Source: Salinicoccus sp. RF5
GTDB taxonomy: Bacteria; Bacillota; Bacilli; Staphylococcales; Salinicoccaceae
Assembly: GCF_020786625.1 (NCBI RefSeq)
Contig: NZ_JAJGRC010000002.1
Span: 310,001-374,000 of the forward strand
DNA: 64,000 nt
Direction: 5' to 3'
Part shown: positions 54,197 through 63,252 of the stretch, piece by piece
Position numbering within the stretch: the first letter of the stretch is position 1
Layout: every line of letters starts with the position of its first letter
Notes under the pieces: generated by a model
Told to the model about the DNA's origin: nothing
The model's input: only the letters and a program-made list of their open reading frames with translations
The model's database searches: none
Position numbers and translations under genes: made by a program

Positions 54197-55138
54197 CTAT
54201 GGCAGCACATGGCCGGCAGCCTTATAGATGCGGTACCATTCTTCCCGGGACAATGTGATATCCCCGGCTTTTGCGATGTCCTCGAGCCTTGATGTATTCG
54301 TTGTTCCGATGATGGTCTGCATATTGGCAGGGTGCCTGAGTATCCAGGCGACAGCGACTGCATTTTTGGTCAGTCTGTGGGAGTGGCCGATGTCTTCCAA
54401 TACATCATTGAGCGTTCTGTATTTCGGGTCGTCCATGATGATGCCTTCAAAATAACCGTAATGGAAGGGCGACCATGCCTGCAGCGTAACGTCATTCAGA
54501 CGGGAATGTTCAAGCAGCCCGCCGTCACGGTCTCCGGCACCTTCAAACGGTGTATTGGCCTGCATCCGGCTGTTGATCATATGTGGTGCACCAACCCCGA
54601 ACTGAACCTGATTTGTAACGAGCTTATGGTCCGTATGCTTCTGCACGAAGTCGAACTGTGTGGTGTGGAAATTGCTGAGTCCAAAGTGCCTGACTTTACC
54701 GCTGTCATGCAGCCGGTCGAAGGCTTCTGCAATTTCTCCAGGCTCCATCAGTGCATCCGGCCGATGCAGCATCAGAAGGTCCAGGTAATCTGTACCGAGC
54801 CGTTCAAGAATGCCGTCGACGGAATCAAGGATATAATCTTTTGACAGGTCGTAGTATTGGTCTTCTTTTCTGTTGCTGTCTCCAGTGTGGCGGATGCCGC
54901 ACTTGCTCTGGAGCAGTATATCCTCCCGACTCACTTCCGAAGTGAGCACTTTACTGAACTTGCGTTCGCATTCGCCGTCACCATAAATGTCAGCGTGGTC
55001 GAACAGGTTGATGCCGAGCTCGATCGCCCTGTTGATGTGCTTTGCAAGTGCACGGTCCTCCATATCGGCGATGCGCATGCATCCCAGTACGATTCTGGAA
55101 GCTTCGAGTGATGAGCCGCCAAGTTTAATCTTTTCCAT
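54197..55138 (-). CDS. Aldo/keto reductase (YdhF type)
   Basis: A 313-residue TIM-barrel aldo-keto reductase. Catalytic tetrad residues are visible: Asp and Tyr in NLFDHADIYGDGE, Lys in LLQSKCGI and His in LMLHRPDAL. HFGLSNFHTTQF and NQVQFG, then IIGTTNTSRLEDIAKA for NADPH binding. It resembles the YdhF-like group of general oxidoreductases; the natural substrate is unknown. AAAGGTGATAGTAA precedes the ATG only weakly. Confidence 0.87.
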   Translation of the reverse strand: MEKIKLGGSSLEASRIVLGCMRIADMEDRALAKHINRAIELGINLFDHADIYGDGECERKFSKVLTSEVSREDILLQSKCGIRHTGDSNRKEDQYYDLSKDYILDSVDGILERLGTDYLDLLMLHRPDALMEPGEIAEAFDRLHDSGKVRHFGLSNFHTTQFDFVQKHTDHKLVTNQVQFGVGAPHMINSRMQANTPFEGAGDRDGGLLEHSRLNDVTLQAWSPFHYGYFEGIIMDDPKYRTLNDVLEDIGHSHRLTKNAVAVAWILRHPANMQTIIGTTNTSRLEDIAKAGDITLSREEWYRIYKAAGHVLP

Positions 55139-55290
55139 TTACTATCACCTCGGATACATTCTACCATATGCGCTGGATGGTTAAATACGCATATATCTCC
55201 GCCTGGATCCAGTTCCCTTTCATTTTTGAATAGATGGGTGTATACCGGGTAAATATATGTTGAATACATCAAATAGCAAGGAGGATGGTT

Positions 55291-56142
55291 ATGAGTAGAA
55301 TGCAGTATGGCAGTGACTACAAGAAAATACCTGCGTATTCGATGGGAAGCGGCAGTGAGATGGAAGTGCTCCCGGACCTGTTCACCTATACGAATAAGAT
55401 TGTGAATGTGCACATGGTCGGACATCCGCATGAAAAGCAGTTTGTGTTGGTGGATGCAGGACTTCCTGATTCCGCAGATGAAATCATAAAAGTGGTTGAA
55501 AAGCGCTTTGGAGAAGGTGCAAAGCCTGAAGCGATTGTTCTGACGCATGGACACTTCGACCACGTCGGTTCCATCATAGAACTGATCGAGAAATGGAATG
55601 TCCCCGTCTACGCCCATAAGATGGAACTGCCTTATCTCACAGGCCAGAAGCCCTATCCTGACCCGGACCCTACCGTTGAAGGCGGGATGATGGCGAAGAC
55701 GGCACCGATGTTCCCGAAAGAGCCGATCGACCTTGCCAGGAATGTCTACGCGCTGCCGGCAGATGGTACTGTGCCGCACATGCCAAGTTTCGAGTGGATC
55801 CATACACCGGGCCATACCGATGGTCATGTATCCTTCTACCGTCAATCTGATGGTGCACTGATTGTCGGTGATGCGTTTGTGACCGTCCAGCAGGATTCCC
55901 TCTATAAGGTGATGGTCCAGAAGAAGGAGATCCAGGGGCCTCCGGTCTACTTCACGACAGATTGGGAAGCGGCCCGGGCGTCGGTGGAAAAATTGAAGTC
56001 CATCGAGCCGTATACGGCGGTGTTCGGACATGGGAAATCGCTCCAGGGTGAAGAGCTGCGTGAGGGGCTGCAGCATCTTGCCGCGAACTTTGATGACATT
56101 GCCATGCCTTCCCATGGCAGATACGTGGATGACGAAAAATAG
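55291..56142 (+). CDS. Metallo-beta-lactamase-fold hydrolase
   Basis: A 283-residue MBL-fold protein. Metal motif THGHFDHVG supplies HxHxDH; HTPGHTDGHVSFY and GDAFVT supply the third His and bridging Asp, and FGHGKSLQG the last His. A lactonase, glyoxalase-II-like thiolesterase or related hydrolase is possible. ATG 55291 has AAGGAGG six bases upstream and is preferred to ATG 55285. Confidence 0.83.
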   Translation: MSRMQYGSDYKKIPAYSMGSGSEMEVLPDLFTYTNKIVNVHMVGHPHEKQFVLVDAGLPDSADEIIKVVEKRFGEGAKPEAIVLTHGHFDHVGSIIELIEKWNVPVYAHKMELPYLTGQKPYPDPDPTVEGGMMAKTAPMFPKEPIDLARNVYALPADGTVPHMPSFEWIHTPGHTDGHVSFYRQSDGALIVGDAFVTVQQDSLYKVMVQKKEIQGPPVYFTTDWEAARASVEKLKSIEPYTAVFGHGKSLQGEELREGLQHLAANFDDIAMPSHGRYVDDEK

Positions 56143-56204
56143 AATATAGGTTTCAAGGCGTGCCGATATGCTCTATAATAGGGATAAAAAATCGAGGTAA
56201 CCAT

Positions 56205-57044
56205 ATGAAGGTCTCTCAAATCCTATTGGGATTTTTAATCGCATCGGCACGCTTTTTATATAAAGAGGACAAAGATATCACCACTACATACTACACACAC
56301 GAGTCGGAGCATGTGCCCTATGCCTTTGATGGGTATAAGATCATCCAGGTCTCGGATTTCCACAATGCCTGGTTCGGCTGGCGCTCCTCCAAACTGATCA
56401 GGAAGATCAGGAAAATTGACGGGGATGTGATATTCGTCACCGGGGACATCATCGACAGGCGTACACCGAACTTCCGCCGCTCCATGAATCTGGTCAGGCA
56501 ACTGGTGGATATTCTGCCTACATATTATGTGACCGGCAACCACGAGGCGCATTATAGAAGATTCGATGAGCTGGAGCAGGCGATTGAAGCGTCGGGAATG
56601 CAGAACATCAGCAGACGAAACGACCGCCTCTACATCGGCAATGAGTATATCCGGCTGATCGGCATGGAAGACCTATGGTTCTATGGAGAAGATGGGGATC
56701 ATCAGGTTAAGGAGGACTTTGAGAGGGATCTCGAACACCGCCTTGAAGGAAAGGGCGACCGCTTTACGATTGTACTCTCCCACCGCCCCGAACTGCTTGA
56801 TGTATACGGCAAATATCCGGTGGACCTTGTATTCACAGGGCATGCGCATGGCGGTCAGATACGGCTGCCGGTCGTCAAAGGACTGTACGCCCCCCACCAG
56901 GGCGTCCTGCCGAAATATACCGAAGGGGTCCATGAGAAGAGCGGCACGCACATGGTCGTCAGCCGGGGGCTCGGCAACAGCCGGTTCCCATTCCGCGTAT
57001 TCAACCATCCTGAAATCGTCGTGATGGAACTGAAAAGGAAGTAG
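56205..57044 (+). CDS. Metallophosphoesterase (YkuE-like)
   Basis: A 279-residue calcineurin-like phosphoesterase with an N-terminal hydrophobic anchor. IIQVSDFHNAWFG (Asp, His), VTGDIIDRR (Asp), TGNHEAHY (Asn, His), LSHRPE and FTGHAHGGQIRLP complete the two-metal site. Close in layout to Bacillus YkuE, a peripheral membrane phosphoesterase. ATG 56205 with GAGGTAACC upstream is used. The LysE gene begins 9 bp later, so the pair is probably co-transcribed. Confidence 0.85.
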   Translation: MKVSQILLGFLIASARFLYKEDKDITTTYYTHESEHVPYAFDGYKIIQVSDFHNAWFGWRSSKLIRKIRKIDGDVIFVTGDIIDRRTPNFRRSMNLVRQLVDILPTYYVTGNHEAHYRRFDELEQAIEASGMQNISRRNDRLYIGNEYIRLIGMEDLWFYGEDGDHQVKEDFERDLEHRLEGKGDRFTIVLSHRPELLDVYGKYPVDLVFTGHAHGGQIRLPVVKGLYAPHQGVLPKYTEGVHEKSGTHMVVSRGLGNSRFPFRVFNHPEIVVMELKRK

Positions 57045-57053
57045 GGGAGGACA

Positions 57054-57683
57054 ATGGATAATCTGCTTGCATACAGTACAGTGGTGCTCGTGTTGGCCAT
57101 GCTGCCGGGAGCGGACATGATGATCATCATGAAGAATACGCTGAACTATAACAGCAACGCCGGGAGAGTGACCATCCTTGGCATCATTCTCGGACATCTG
57201 TTCTGGACATTCATCGCAGTCATCGGACTGGCGGTCGTCATCGCAAATTCAATCCTTTTATTCAGCACAATAAAGTACATTGGAGCAGCCTACCTTGTCT
57301 ACATAGGCATCAAGAGCTTCACAGCCGGTCAACTCGTTTCGATGAATGAACTGAAGGATGGGGGCGGTAGGGTGAAGGGGCATATGAAGGCATCCTTCAG
57401 GCAGGGACTCATCAGCAACATCTTCAATCCGAAAGTTCTGCTGCTCTATATCACCATCATGCCGCAGTTCATGACAGTTGGCGGAAGCATCGGGGAAAAT
57501 CAGCAGCTGATCATACTCGCCGGCATACTGATTGGGATTTCTACAGTCTGGTTCCTCGTGGTCGTCGAACTTGTGAACATAATGAAGAGATGGCTCAAGA
57601 GCAGAACTTTCCAGAACTGGCTGTCGAAAGGCGCCGGAGTAGTCCTGATCCTATTCGGCATCAGGACGGCACTCGAGGCTTAG
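57054..57683 (+). CDS. LysE/RhtB-family amino acid exporter
   Basis: A 209-residue polytopic protein with six hydrophobic segments and the family start LAMLPGADMMIIMKNTLNYN, GRVTILGIILGHLFWTF and FRQGLISNIFNPKVLLLYI. Exports an amino acid or homoserine-type compound. GGGGAGGACA precedes the ATG. Second gene of a pair with the metallophosphoesterase. Confidence 0.83.
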   Translation: MDNLLAYSTVVLVLAMLPGADMMIIMKNTLNYNSNAGRVTILGIILGHLFWTFIAVIGLAVVIANSILLFSTIKYIGAAYLVYIGIKSFTAGQLVSMNELKDGGGRVKGHMKASFRQGLISNIFNPKVLLLYITIMPQFMTVGGSIGENQQLIILAGILIGISTVWFLVVVELVNIMKRWLKSRTFQNWLSKGAGVVLILFGIRTALEA

Positions 57684-57684
57684 A

Positions 57685-57764
57685 TATGGAAGAGCGACTG
57701 CAAGTTGGGGCTCCAATCCACAGTCGCAACGGAACGACTGCAAGTTGACCATCCAACTTCCATA
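57685..57764. repeat. 80-bp structured element with flanking inverted and internal direct repeats
   Basis: TATGGAAG (57685-57692) and CTTCCATA (57757-57764) are perfect inverted ends. Inside, CGACTGCAAGTTG occurs twice (57695-57707, 57735-57747), exactly 40 bp apart, and GCGACTG (57694-57700) is inverted as CAGTCGC (57721-57727). AAGTTG is also inverted as CAACTT at 57754. The element begins just after the LysE stop and ends ahead of the terminator. Nature unknown: structured 3' RNA or a small mobile/repeat remnant. Confidence 0.6.
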
Positions 57765-57779
57765 CCATTCAATACAAGA

Positions 57780-57816
57780 AAGAACACGGACGGCACATGC
57801 GCCATCCGTGTTCTTA
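57780..57816. terminator. Bidirectional terminator, LysE / enolase-superfamily gene
   Basis: AAGAACACGGACGGC pairs with GCCATCCGTGTTCTT (one C-A mismatch) around a 6-nt loop, between convergent genes. Confidence 0.9.
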
Positions 57817-57827
57817 CTCTGTTCCAA

Positions 57828-58967
57828 TCAATCATAGAAGATCATATCGATGGTGTCCGCTTCTGTAATGGACTCCGTCTTCTGCAGGTATTGTTCCATC
57901 TTGCCGAAATCAACTTCTGCACCGATGCCCGGTTCCCTATTGACTTCGACGACGCCGTCTTCAGCGACGACTTCCGGCGTGATGATATCTTCATACCAAT
58001 ACCGGCTGGATGAAGCGGTATCACCAGGCAGTGTGAAATTGCCGAGCGTTGTGATGGCGATGTTGTGCAGGCGTCCAACGCCTGCTTCGAGCATGCCGCC
58101 ACACCATAGCGGGATGTCATGCTGCGCTGCCAGGTCGTGAATCTTTTTGGATTGGGTGATGCCGCCGACACGGCCGACTTTCACATTGATGATCCGGCAG
58201 CTCCCGAGTTCTATGGCACTGCGTGCTGCTTCATAGGAATCGATACTTTCATCGAGGCATATCGGCGTCTTGATTTCCTTCTGCAGTTTGGCATGATCGA
58301 CAATATCTCCGGCAGCGAGGGGCTGTTCGATCATCATCAGGTTGAATTCATCGAGTGCCTTAAGCGTCTCCATATCATCGAGCGTATAGGCGGAGTTCGC
58401 ATCCACCATGAGGGGGATATCGCCGAATCTCTCCCTGATTTTACGGACCATTTCCACGTCGCGTCCGGGTTTGATCTTCACCTTGATACGCTTGTACCCT
58501 TCGTCGACCTTCTCCTTCATTTTCTCGAGGAGCAGTTCATCCGTATCCTCTAGACCTAAGGAAACGCCGACGTCGACCTTCTCCTTTTTGCCTCCAATGG
58601 CTTCGGCAAGCGTCATGTTATTCTGTTTGGCGTAGAGGTCCCAGACGGCCCCTTCAATTGCCGATTTGGCCATGTTGTTCCGCTTGAATGGTTTAAAATT
58701 TTCCCAGACGTCATCCGGATGGTTGATTTCTTCATGGATGACGATTGGTGCGAAATACTTCTTAATCGCAATGATGGATGCGTCCATGAACTCCTCGGAA
58801 TAGAGCGGGTCCTCCCCGGAGACGCATTCTCCAAAACCGGAGCGGCCGGTGTCATCTATCGCTTCAACGATTGTAATGTGACGATCCTGCTGTGTACCGA
58901 AGCTTGTCGTGAACGGTGTCTTCATCTTCATCAGGAGCTGGTGCAGTTTGATTTCTTTAATATTCAT
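57828..58967 (-). CDS. Enolase-superfamily N-acyl (N-succinyl) amino acid racemase / o-succinylbenzoate synthase-like protein
   Basis: A 379-residue MenC/NSAR-family enzyme. Catalytic Lys pair: KVKIKPG (KxK) and NVKVGRVGG; metal ligands DAN, IEQPL and LDESIDS. Members either make o-succinylbenzoate for menaquinone or racemise N-succinyl or N-acyl amino acids, and some do both. The context of a YfcC carrier and an M20 deacylase, and the absence of menaquinone genes, favours amino acid racemisation (inference). AGGAGGAA precedes ATG 58967; the gene starts 11 bp after yfcC. Confidence 0.82.
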   Translation of the reverse strand: MNIKEIKLHQLLMKMKTPFTTSFGTQQDRHITIVEAIDDTGRSGFGECVSGEDPLYSEEFMDASIIAIKKYFAPIVIHEEINHPDDVWENFKPFKRNNMAKSAIEGAVWDLYAKQNNMTLAEAIGGKKEKVDVGVSLGLEDTDELLLEKMKEKVDEGYKRIKVKIKPGRDVEMVRKIRERFGDIPLMVDANSAYTLDDMETLKALDEFNLMMIEQPLAAGDIVDHAKLQKEIKTPICLDESIDSYEAARSAIELGSCRIINVKVGRVGGITQSKKIHDLAAQHDIPLWCGGMLEAGVGRLHNIAITTLGNFTLPGDTASSSRYWYEDIITPEVVAEDGVVEVNREPGIGAEVDFGKMEQYLQKTESITEADTIDMIFYD

Positions 58968-58978
58968 TGTTCTTCCTC

Positions 58979-60412
58979 CTATACTGGACCCCAGTTTATT
59001 GCTACAAGTACAATTATATAGATAATGCCGAGGACATACCAGATAAGTACAAGCGGTAGGGCGAACCTGAACCATTTTGTATATGGAACGCCTGCGATGG
59101 CAAGGTTTGCCATCAGGACGCCGGACAACGGTGTGATGATGTTGGTGAAGCCGTCACCCATCGTATAGGCCTGTACGGCAATCTGGCGCGGGAAGTCCAT
59201 GATGTCTGCAAGCGGAGCCATGATCGGCATGACGATGGCGGCCTGGCCGCTGCCGGAAGTGACGATCAGGTTGAACAGGCCGTTGGCGATGAACATCATG
59301 ATCGCCCCCATTGTGCTTGAGAAGGGATCCATGATGATGGCCATGAAATTGACGATACTGTCCAGGATCATGCCCTGCTCGAGCAGCACTACGATGGAAC
59401 GGGCCATCCCAATGATGAGGGCGCCGTAGAGAACGGTATTCGCCCCTTCGATGAAAGTGGATATCATTTCATTCACATGGATTCTGCCGATGAGTGCCGT
59501 GGCCACCATGATGACGAGGAAGACGGCAGACATTTCACCAAGGCTCCAATCTGCCACGAAAACTCCCGTAACATAGGCCCCAATGCCTCCAGCCAATGCG
59601 AGAAGAACGAGAATGTGCTTCAGTTTCATATCCTGTTGGCCGAGACCTTCCGCCTCAGGTGGGTCTTTCGGGAAAGGGTTGTCCTTCAGTATGCCACGTT
59701 CAGGATCCTTTTTGATGCGGTTGGCATACCAGATGACATAGGCCATCGTTGCTGCAAGCGTGATAAGGTACATGACGACACGTTCTGGCGCGCCGGAGAA
59801 GAGTGGGATTTCGGCGATCTCCTGGGCAAAACCGATTGTGAGCGGATCGAGGATGGCTACACCGAATCCGACATAGGCCCCGAGATATATGATCGAGACC
59901 CCGATGATCGCATCCATCTTCATCGAGCGGGCAAGGATGATGCCAAGTGGGATGAAGGCTATGACAGCATTAACGATGATGCCGAGTGTGCCGAATATGG
60001 AGAACACGATCATGACGAGCGCGATGAGCAGCCATTCCTTATTCTTTGTGATGCGGATGATCTTAGTGACCAGTGCATCAATGGTACCGGTTTGTTCGAT
60101 GACGGCGAATACACCGCCGATGATGAGAACGAGGAAGATCAGGTTCGCTGTACTGACGAGTCCCTCGACGATTGCGCTGAAGATATCGAGGAATCCGGCG
60201 GGGTTTGACTCGATGATGCTGTAGGTGCCTGGAATGATGACGTCGATGCCTTCTGCAGACTGTTCGGTTTCAAAGGTTCCTGCTGGAATTATGTATGTAG
60301 CTGCTGCTGCCAGCACGAGGAAGAAGAAAAGTATCGCGTAGGCATCCGGGAGGCGGAATCCTCTCTTTTCGCGTTTTCCATCCTTTTCTTCAGTCGAATC
60401 ATTGTTGCTCAT
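58979..60412 (-). CDS. YfcC-family membrane transporter
   Basis: A 477-residue polytopic protein of the YfcC family (ion-transporter/ArsB-NhaD-like superfamily). The N-terminus is charged and cytosolic (EEKDGKREKR), followed by ATYIIPAGTFE, YLGAYVGFGVAILDPLTIGF and, near the C-terminus, VTSGSGQAAIVMPIMAPLAD and ITPLSGVLMA, typical of this carboxylate/amino-acid carrier group. Relatives occur beside arginine deiminase genes and M20 peptidases. First gene of the reverse operon with the racemase; divergent from the M20 gene. GGGGGG precedes ATG 60412. Confidence 0.82.
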   Translation of the reverse strand: MSNNDSTEEKDGKREKRGFRLPDAYAILFFFLVLAAAATYIIPAGTFETEQSAEGIDVIIPGTYSIIESNPAGFLDIFSAIVEGLVSTANLIFLVLIIGGVFAVIEQTGTIDALVTKIIRITKNKEWLLIALVMIVFSIFGTLGIIVNAVIAFIPLGIILARSMKMDAIIGVSIIYLGAYVGFGVAILDPLTIGFAQEIAEIPLFSGAPERVVMYLITLAATMAYVIWYANRIKKDPERGILKDNPFPKDPPEAEGLGQQDMKLKHILVLLALAGGIGAYVTGVFVADWSLGEMSAVFLVIMVATALIGRIHVNEMISTFIEGANTVLYGALIIGMARSIVVLLEQGMILDSIVNFMAIIMDPFSSTMGAIMMFIANGLFNLIVTSGSGQAAIVMPIMAPLADIMDFPRQIAVQAYTMGDGFTNIITPLSGVLMANLAIAGVPYTKWFRFALPLVLIWYVLGIIYIIVLVAINWGPV

Positions 60413-60512
60413 AATCAAATACCCCCCTTGTTTGAATTTTCAAGTAATTTATAATGTATTATAAGGAAGAGTGAATGATTATTCAATGGTTTGTATGAAA
60501 GGAGATAAAAAC

Positions 60513-61619
60513 GTGATTGAAGAAAAAATGAAAGAAGTTTTCGAACATATGCATGCGCACCCTGAACTGAGCTATGAGGAGACGGAGACGACGGCGTACA
60601 TATACGACTACCTGGAGGATGCTGGATTCAGCCCTGTCAAATTCAGCAATACGACAGGGCTCTATTGCGATGTCGGGAATTTTGATGAAGGCAACCCAAT
60701 CATCGGCATCCGGGCGGATATAGATGCACTGTTCCAGGAAGTGGATGGCGTCAAGCAGGCCAATCATTCCTGTGGCCATGATGCGCACACTTCGATGGTC
60801 ATCGGTACGATGCTGAAAATAAAGGATGACCCTGCGCTTGAATCGAGAGGCGTGCGCTTTATCTTTCAGCCGGCGGAAGAGGTCGGGACGGGTGCGCTGT
60901 CCGTTGTGGACGAAGGGGTCGTGGATGACCTGGACTACTTTTTCGGCATCCATTTGAGACCGATAGAGGAGGCCGTCAATGGATTTGCCGCACCGAGCAT
61001 CGAGCATGGTGCTGCCGGGTCGGTTGAATTCAAGATCGTCGGTGAGGATGCACATGGTGCGAGGCCGCACCTGAATCATAATGCCATCGAGGTCGGTACG
61101 GATATCGTCAATATGCTCTCCAAAATACACATCAATCCTGTCGTCCCCTCCTCGGTCAAGATGACGCGCTTCCTCGCCGGAGGCAAGTCGCTGAACATCA
61201 TACCGGGGAGTGCTGAATGCGGGATTGATATGCGTGCGCAGACAAACGAGCAGATGGAGAAGCTGAAAGAGCGCGTCTTCACCATTTTGAGGAATATAGA
61301 GGAAATATATGATGTGAAGATCGAAGATATGGAGTTCTCCGGCATTGTTGCGAGCGAGAGTCACCAGGACGCAATTGATGTACTCCGCAACTCGATAGTG
61401 GACGTGCTTGGAGAGGAGAAGTGCCTTGAGCCGATCATTACAAGTGGCGGGGATGATTTCCACTACTATACTGTCAAGATGCCGGAATTGAAAGGTGCCA
61501 TGCTCGGGCTCGGCTGTGATCTGAAGCCGGGGCTCCATCACCCGAATATGACGTTCGAACATTCTGCGCTGTCAAACGGGGCGGAGATACTGTATCAGGC
61601 GATACTGAATGTGAAATGA
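60513..61619 (+). CDS. M20 family N-acyl amino acid deacylase
   Basis: A 368-residue M20 metallohydrolase: HAHPELSYEETET, IRADIDALFQ, HSCGHDAHTS, IFQPAEEVGTGA and ITSGGDDFHYYT are the metal-binding and family segments. It is expected to remove an acyl group from an N-acyl amino acid. GTG 60513 is preferred (AAAGGAGAT upstream) to ATG 60471. Divergent, with a 100-bp gap, from the YfcC carrier and racemase, suggesting uptake, epimerisation and deacylation of N-acylated amino acids. Paralogue of the gene at 38198. Confidence 0.82.
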   Translation: MIEEKMKEVFEHMHAHPELSYEETETTAYIYDYLEDAGFSPVKFSNTTGLYCDVGNFDEGNPIIGIRADIDALFQEVDGVKQANHSCGHDAHTSMVIGTMLKIKDDPALESRGVRFIFQPAEEVGTGALSVVDEGVVDDLDYFFGIHLRPIEEAVNGFAAPSIEHGAAGSVEFKIVGEDAHGARPHLNHNAIEVGTDIVNMLSKIHINPVVPSSVKMTRFLAGGKSLNIIPGSAECGIDMRAQTNEQMEKLKERVFTILRNIEEIYDVKIEDMEFSGIVASESHQDAIDVLRNSIVDVLGEEKCLEPIITSGGDDFHYYTVKMPELKGAMLGLGCDLKPGLHHPNMTFEHSALSNGAEILYQAILNVK

Positions 61620-61640
61620 TCCGTGGAAAGAGGGGATGGC

Positions 61641-62663
61641 ATGATGAGGGGGATTGTTTTATTGATGATTCTCGTCCTTGGAGCATGCAGCAATGAAGCG
61701 TCGAGTAATGGTCCCGATACGGGGGAAGGGGAAACATTGGCAAAGAACCTTGAGACGCCGTGGATGATCGAGAAGGCCGAAGAAGGATTCTATGTTTCCG
61801 AAAGGGGAGGTAGCCTGAAGCTGGTGAGTGATGGTGAAGTGACTGCTCAGTCCCTTGAACTCGACCGGGAAACCAACGCTTCAGGAGAAGGGGGCCTGCT
61901 CGGGTTCATCGTGCACCCGAACGACCCCCAGGCCGCTTTCCTCTATCATACATATTTGGATGGTGGAGAGAAGAATCGGGTCGTCGAGATGAAGCGGGAG
62001 GGCTCTGCATGGTCGGAATCCCAAGTCATAGTTGAAGATATCCCCGGAGGGACTATCCACAATGGCGGCAGAATGGATATCGGACCGGATGGTCACCTCT
62101 ACATCACTACCGGTGATGCCGGTAATGGGGAGTACAGCCAGGACACAAACAGTCTGGCTGGGAAGATATTGAAGGTTGCCCTAGATGGTTCGATTCCGGA
62201 GGACAATCCTTTTGATAATGAAGTGTTCAGCTACGGCCATCGTAACCCGCAGGGGCTGGCATGGGATGAAAACGGCACCCTCTATGCTACAGAACATGGA
62301 CCAAGCGGACATGATGAAATCAATGTCATCAAGCCGGGTGCCAATTATGGATGGCCGGTGATTGAAGGCGATGAAGAAGAAGCGGGGATGGAGACTCCGT
62401 TGTATCATACAGGATCTGATACATGGGCGCCCTCGGGCATTGCCTATGACGGTGAGACGCTTTATATCGCAGCACTTAGGGGCAGTGAGGTCATCGCCTT
62501 TGACCTGTCATCTAATTCCGCTTCCGCCTTCTATGATGAAGGCAGCCGGATGCGGGATGTAATTGTAGAAGACGGTCGGCTGTACACCATCACCAATAAC
62601 ACCGATGGGCGGGGGGACCCATCAGAGGATGATGACCGGCTGCTTGAGCTGAAAATGGAATAG
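61641..62663 (+). CDS. PQQ-dependent sugar dehydrogenase-like lipoprotein
   Basis: A 340-residue soluble aldose sugar dehydrogenase-fold protein (six-bladed propeller). Lipoprotein signal with VLGAC lipobox near residue 15. Conserved runs: EGGLLGFIVHPND, IHNGGRMDIGPDGHLYITTGDAG, YGHRNPQGLAWDENGTLYATEHGPSGHDEIN, PGANYGWP and APSGIAYDGETLY. The His and Arg residues of the PQQ pocket are present. PQQ is not known to be made by this lineage, so use of external PQQ or a lost cofactor is possible. Anchored outside the membrane. AGAGGGG precedes the ATG. Confidence 0.82.
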   Translation: MMRGIVLLMILVLGACSNEASSNGPDTGEGETLAKNLETPWMIEKAEEGFYVSERGGSLKLVSDGEVTAQSLELDRETNASGEGGLLGFIVHPNDPQAAFLYHTYLDGGEKNRVVEMKREGSAWSESQVIVEDIPGGTIHNGGRMDIGPDGHLYITTGDAGNGEYSQDTNSLAGKILKVALDGSIPEDNPFDNEVFSYGHRNPQGLAWDENGTLYATEHGPSGHDEINVIKPGANYGWPVIEGDEEEAGMETPLYHTGSDTWAPSGIAYDGETLYIAALRGSEVIAFDLSSNSASAFYDEGSRMRDVIVEDGRLYTITNNTDGRGDPSEDDDRLLELKME

Positions 62664-62674
62664 CTGAAGCCACG

Positions 62675-62709
62675 AAAAAAGGTCCTGACCATGGTCAGGA
62701 CCCTTTTTT
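62675..62709. terminator. Bidirectional terminator after the PQQ-type lipoprotein
   Basis: AAAAAAGG-TCCTGACC / GGTCAGGA-CCCTTTTTT, one bulge, 2-nt loop, between convergent genes. Confidence 0.92.
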
Positions 62710-62713
62710 GTGG

Positions 62714-63229
62714 TTAAATGCTCTTATCCGCTTCGCCTGTTTCGTCGACGATGCCAAATGCATCTTCTTCCAGTTTACGGTTGTAGAGGAAGAGGATGAT
62801 GATGGCCGCGATGCCTGCAGTCACAAAGTTCAAGAGGGCAAGCAGTGCAGCGACGCCGAGGTTCTTCGTATATGCCTTGAAGAGGCCCAGGAAGGCGATG
62901 GATTCCATCAGTACATAGCTGATTGCGATGTCACCGATGGACAGCCCCATGATATAGATGACGATGCCGACGATGGCGAACACGAGACCTATTGTCTTGG
63001 GGTTGAATTGGCCACGCTCCGTTATATGGCCATCATACATCTGTCCACCAAGGTAGAATGTACCGAAGGGTACGAAGCCCAGTAATGGGATGTCGAGATT
63101 CTTCTTCTCTGCGACGCGGAACAGGAAATACCCCTGAAGCAGCCACTTGACGATGCCAAGCAGGAAAAAGAAGATTGCCAGCAATATGCCGATGATGGCG
63201 AGGCCTGCAAAAAGACCGAAAATTTCCAT
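62714..63229 (-). CDS. Polytopic membrane protein of unknown function
   Basis: A 171-residue protein with about five hydrophobic segments. Notable is a soluble-looking loop VAEKKNLDIPLLGFVPFGTFYLGGQMYDGHITERGQ and a charged C-terminus (KLEEDAFGIVDETGEADKSI). No catalytic motif and no family recognised with confidence. Its promoter region contains a perfect 18-bp palindrome, so it is probably regulated. TGAAGGATGTG precedes the ATG. Confidence 0.65.
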   Translation of the reverse strand: MEIFGLFAGLAIIGILLAIFFFLLGIVKWLLQGYFLFRVAEKKNLDIPLLGFVPFGTFYLGGQMYDGHITERGQFNPKTIGLVFAIVGIVIYIMGLSIGDIAISYVLMESIAFLGLFKAYTKNLGVAALLALLNFVTAGIAAIIILFLYNRKLEEDAFGIVDETGEADKSI

Positions 63230-63252
63230 ACGTAATCACATCCTTCAGTGAA

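Noticed and set aside
57828-58967. Menaquinone gene menC
   Set aside because: No menE or other men gene is adjacent; neighbours point to N-acyl amino acid metabolism. Not excluded, only disfavoured.
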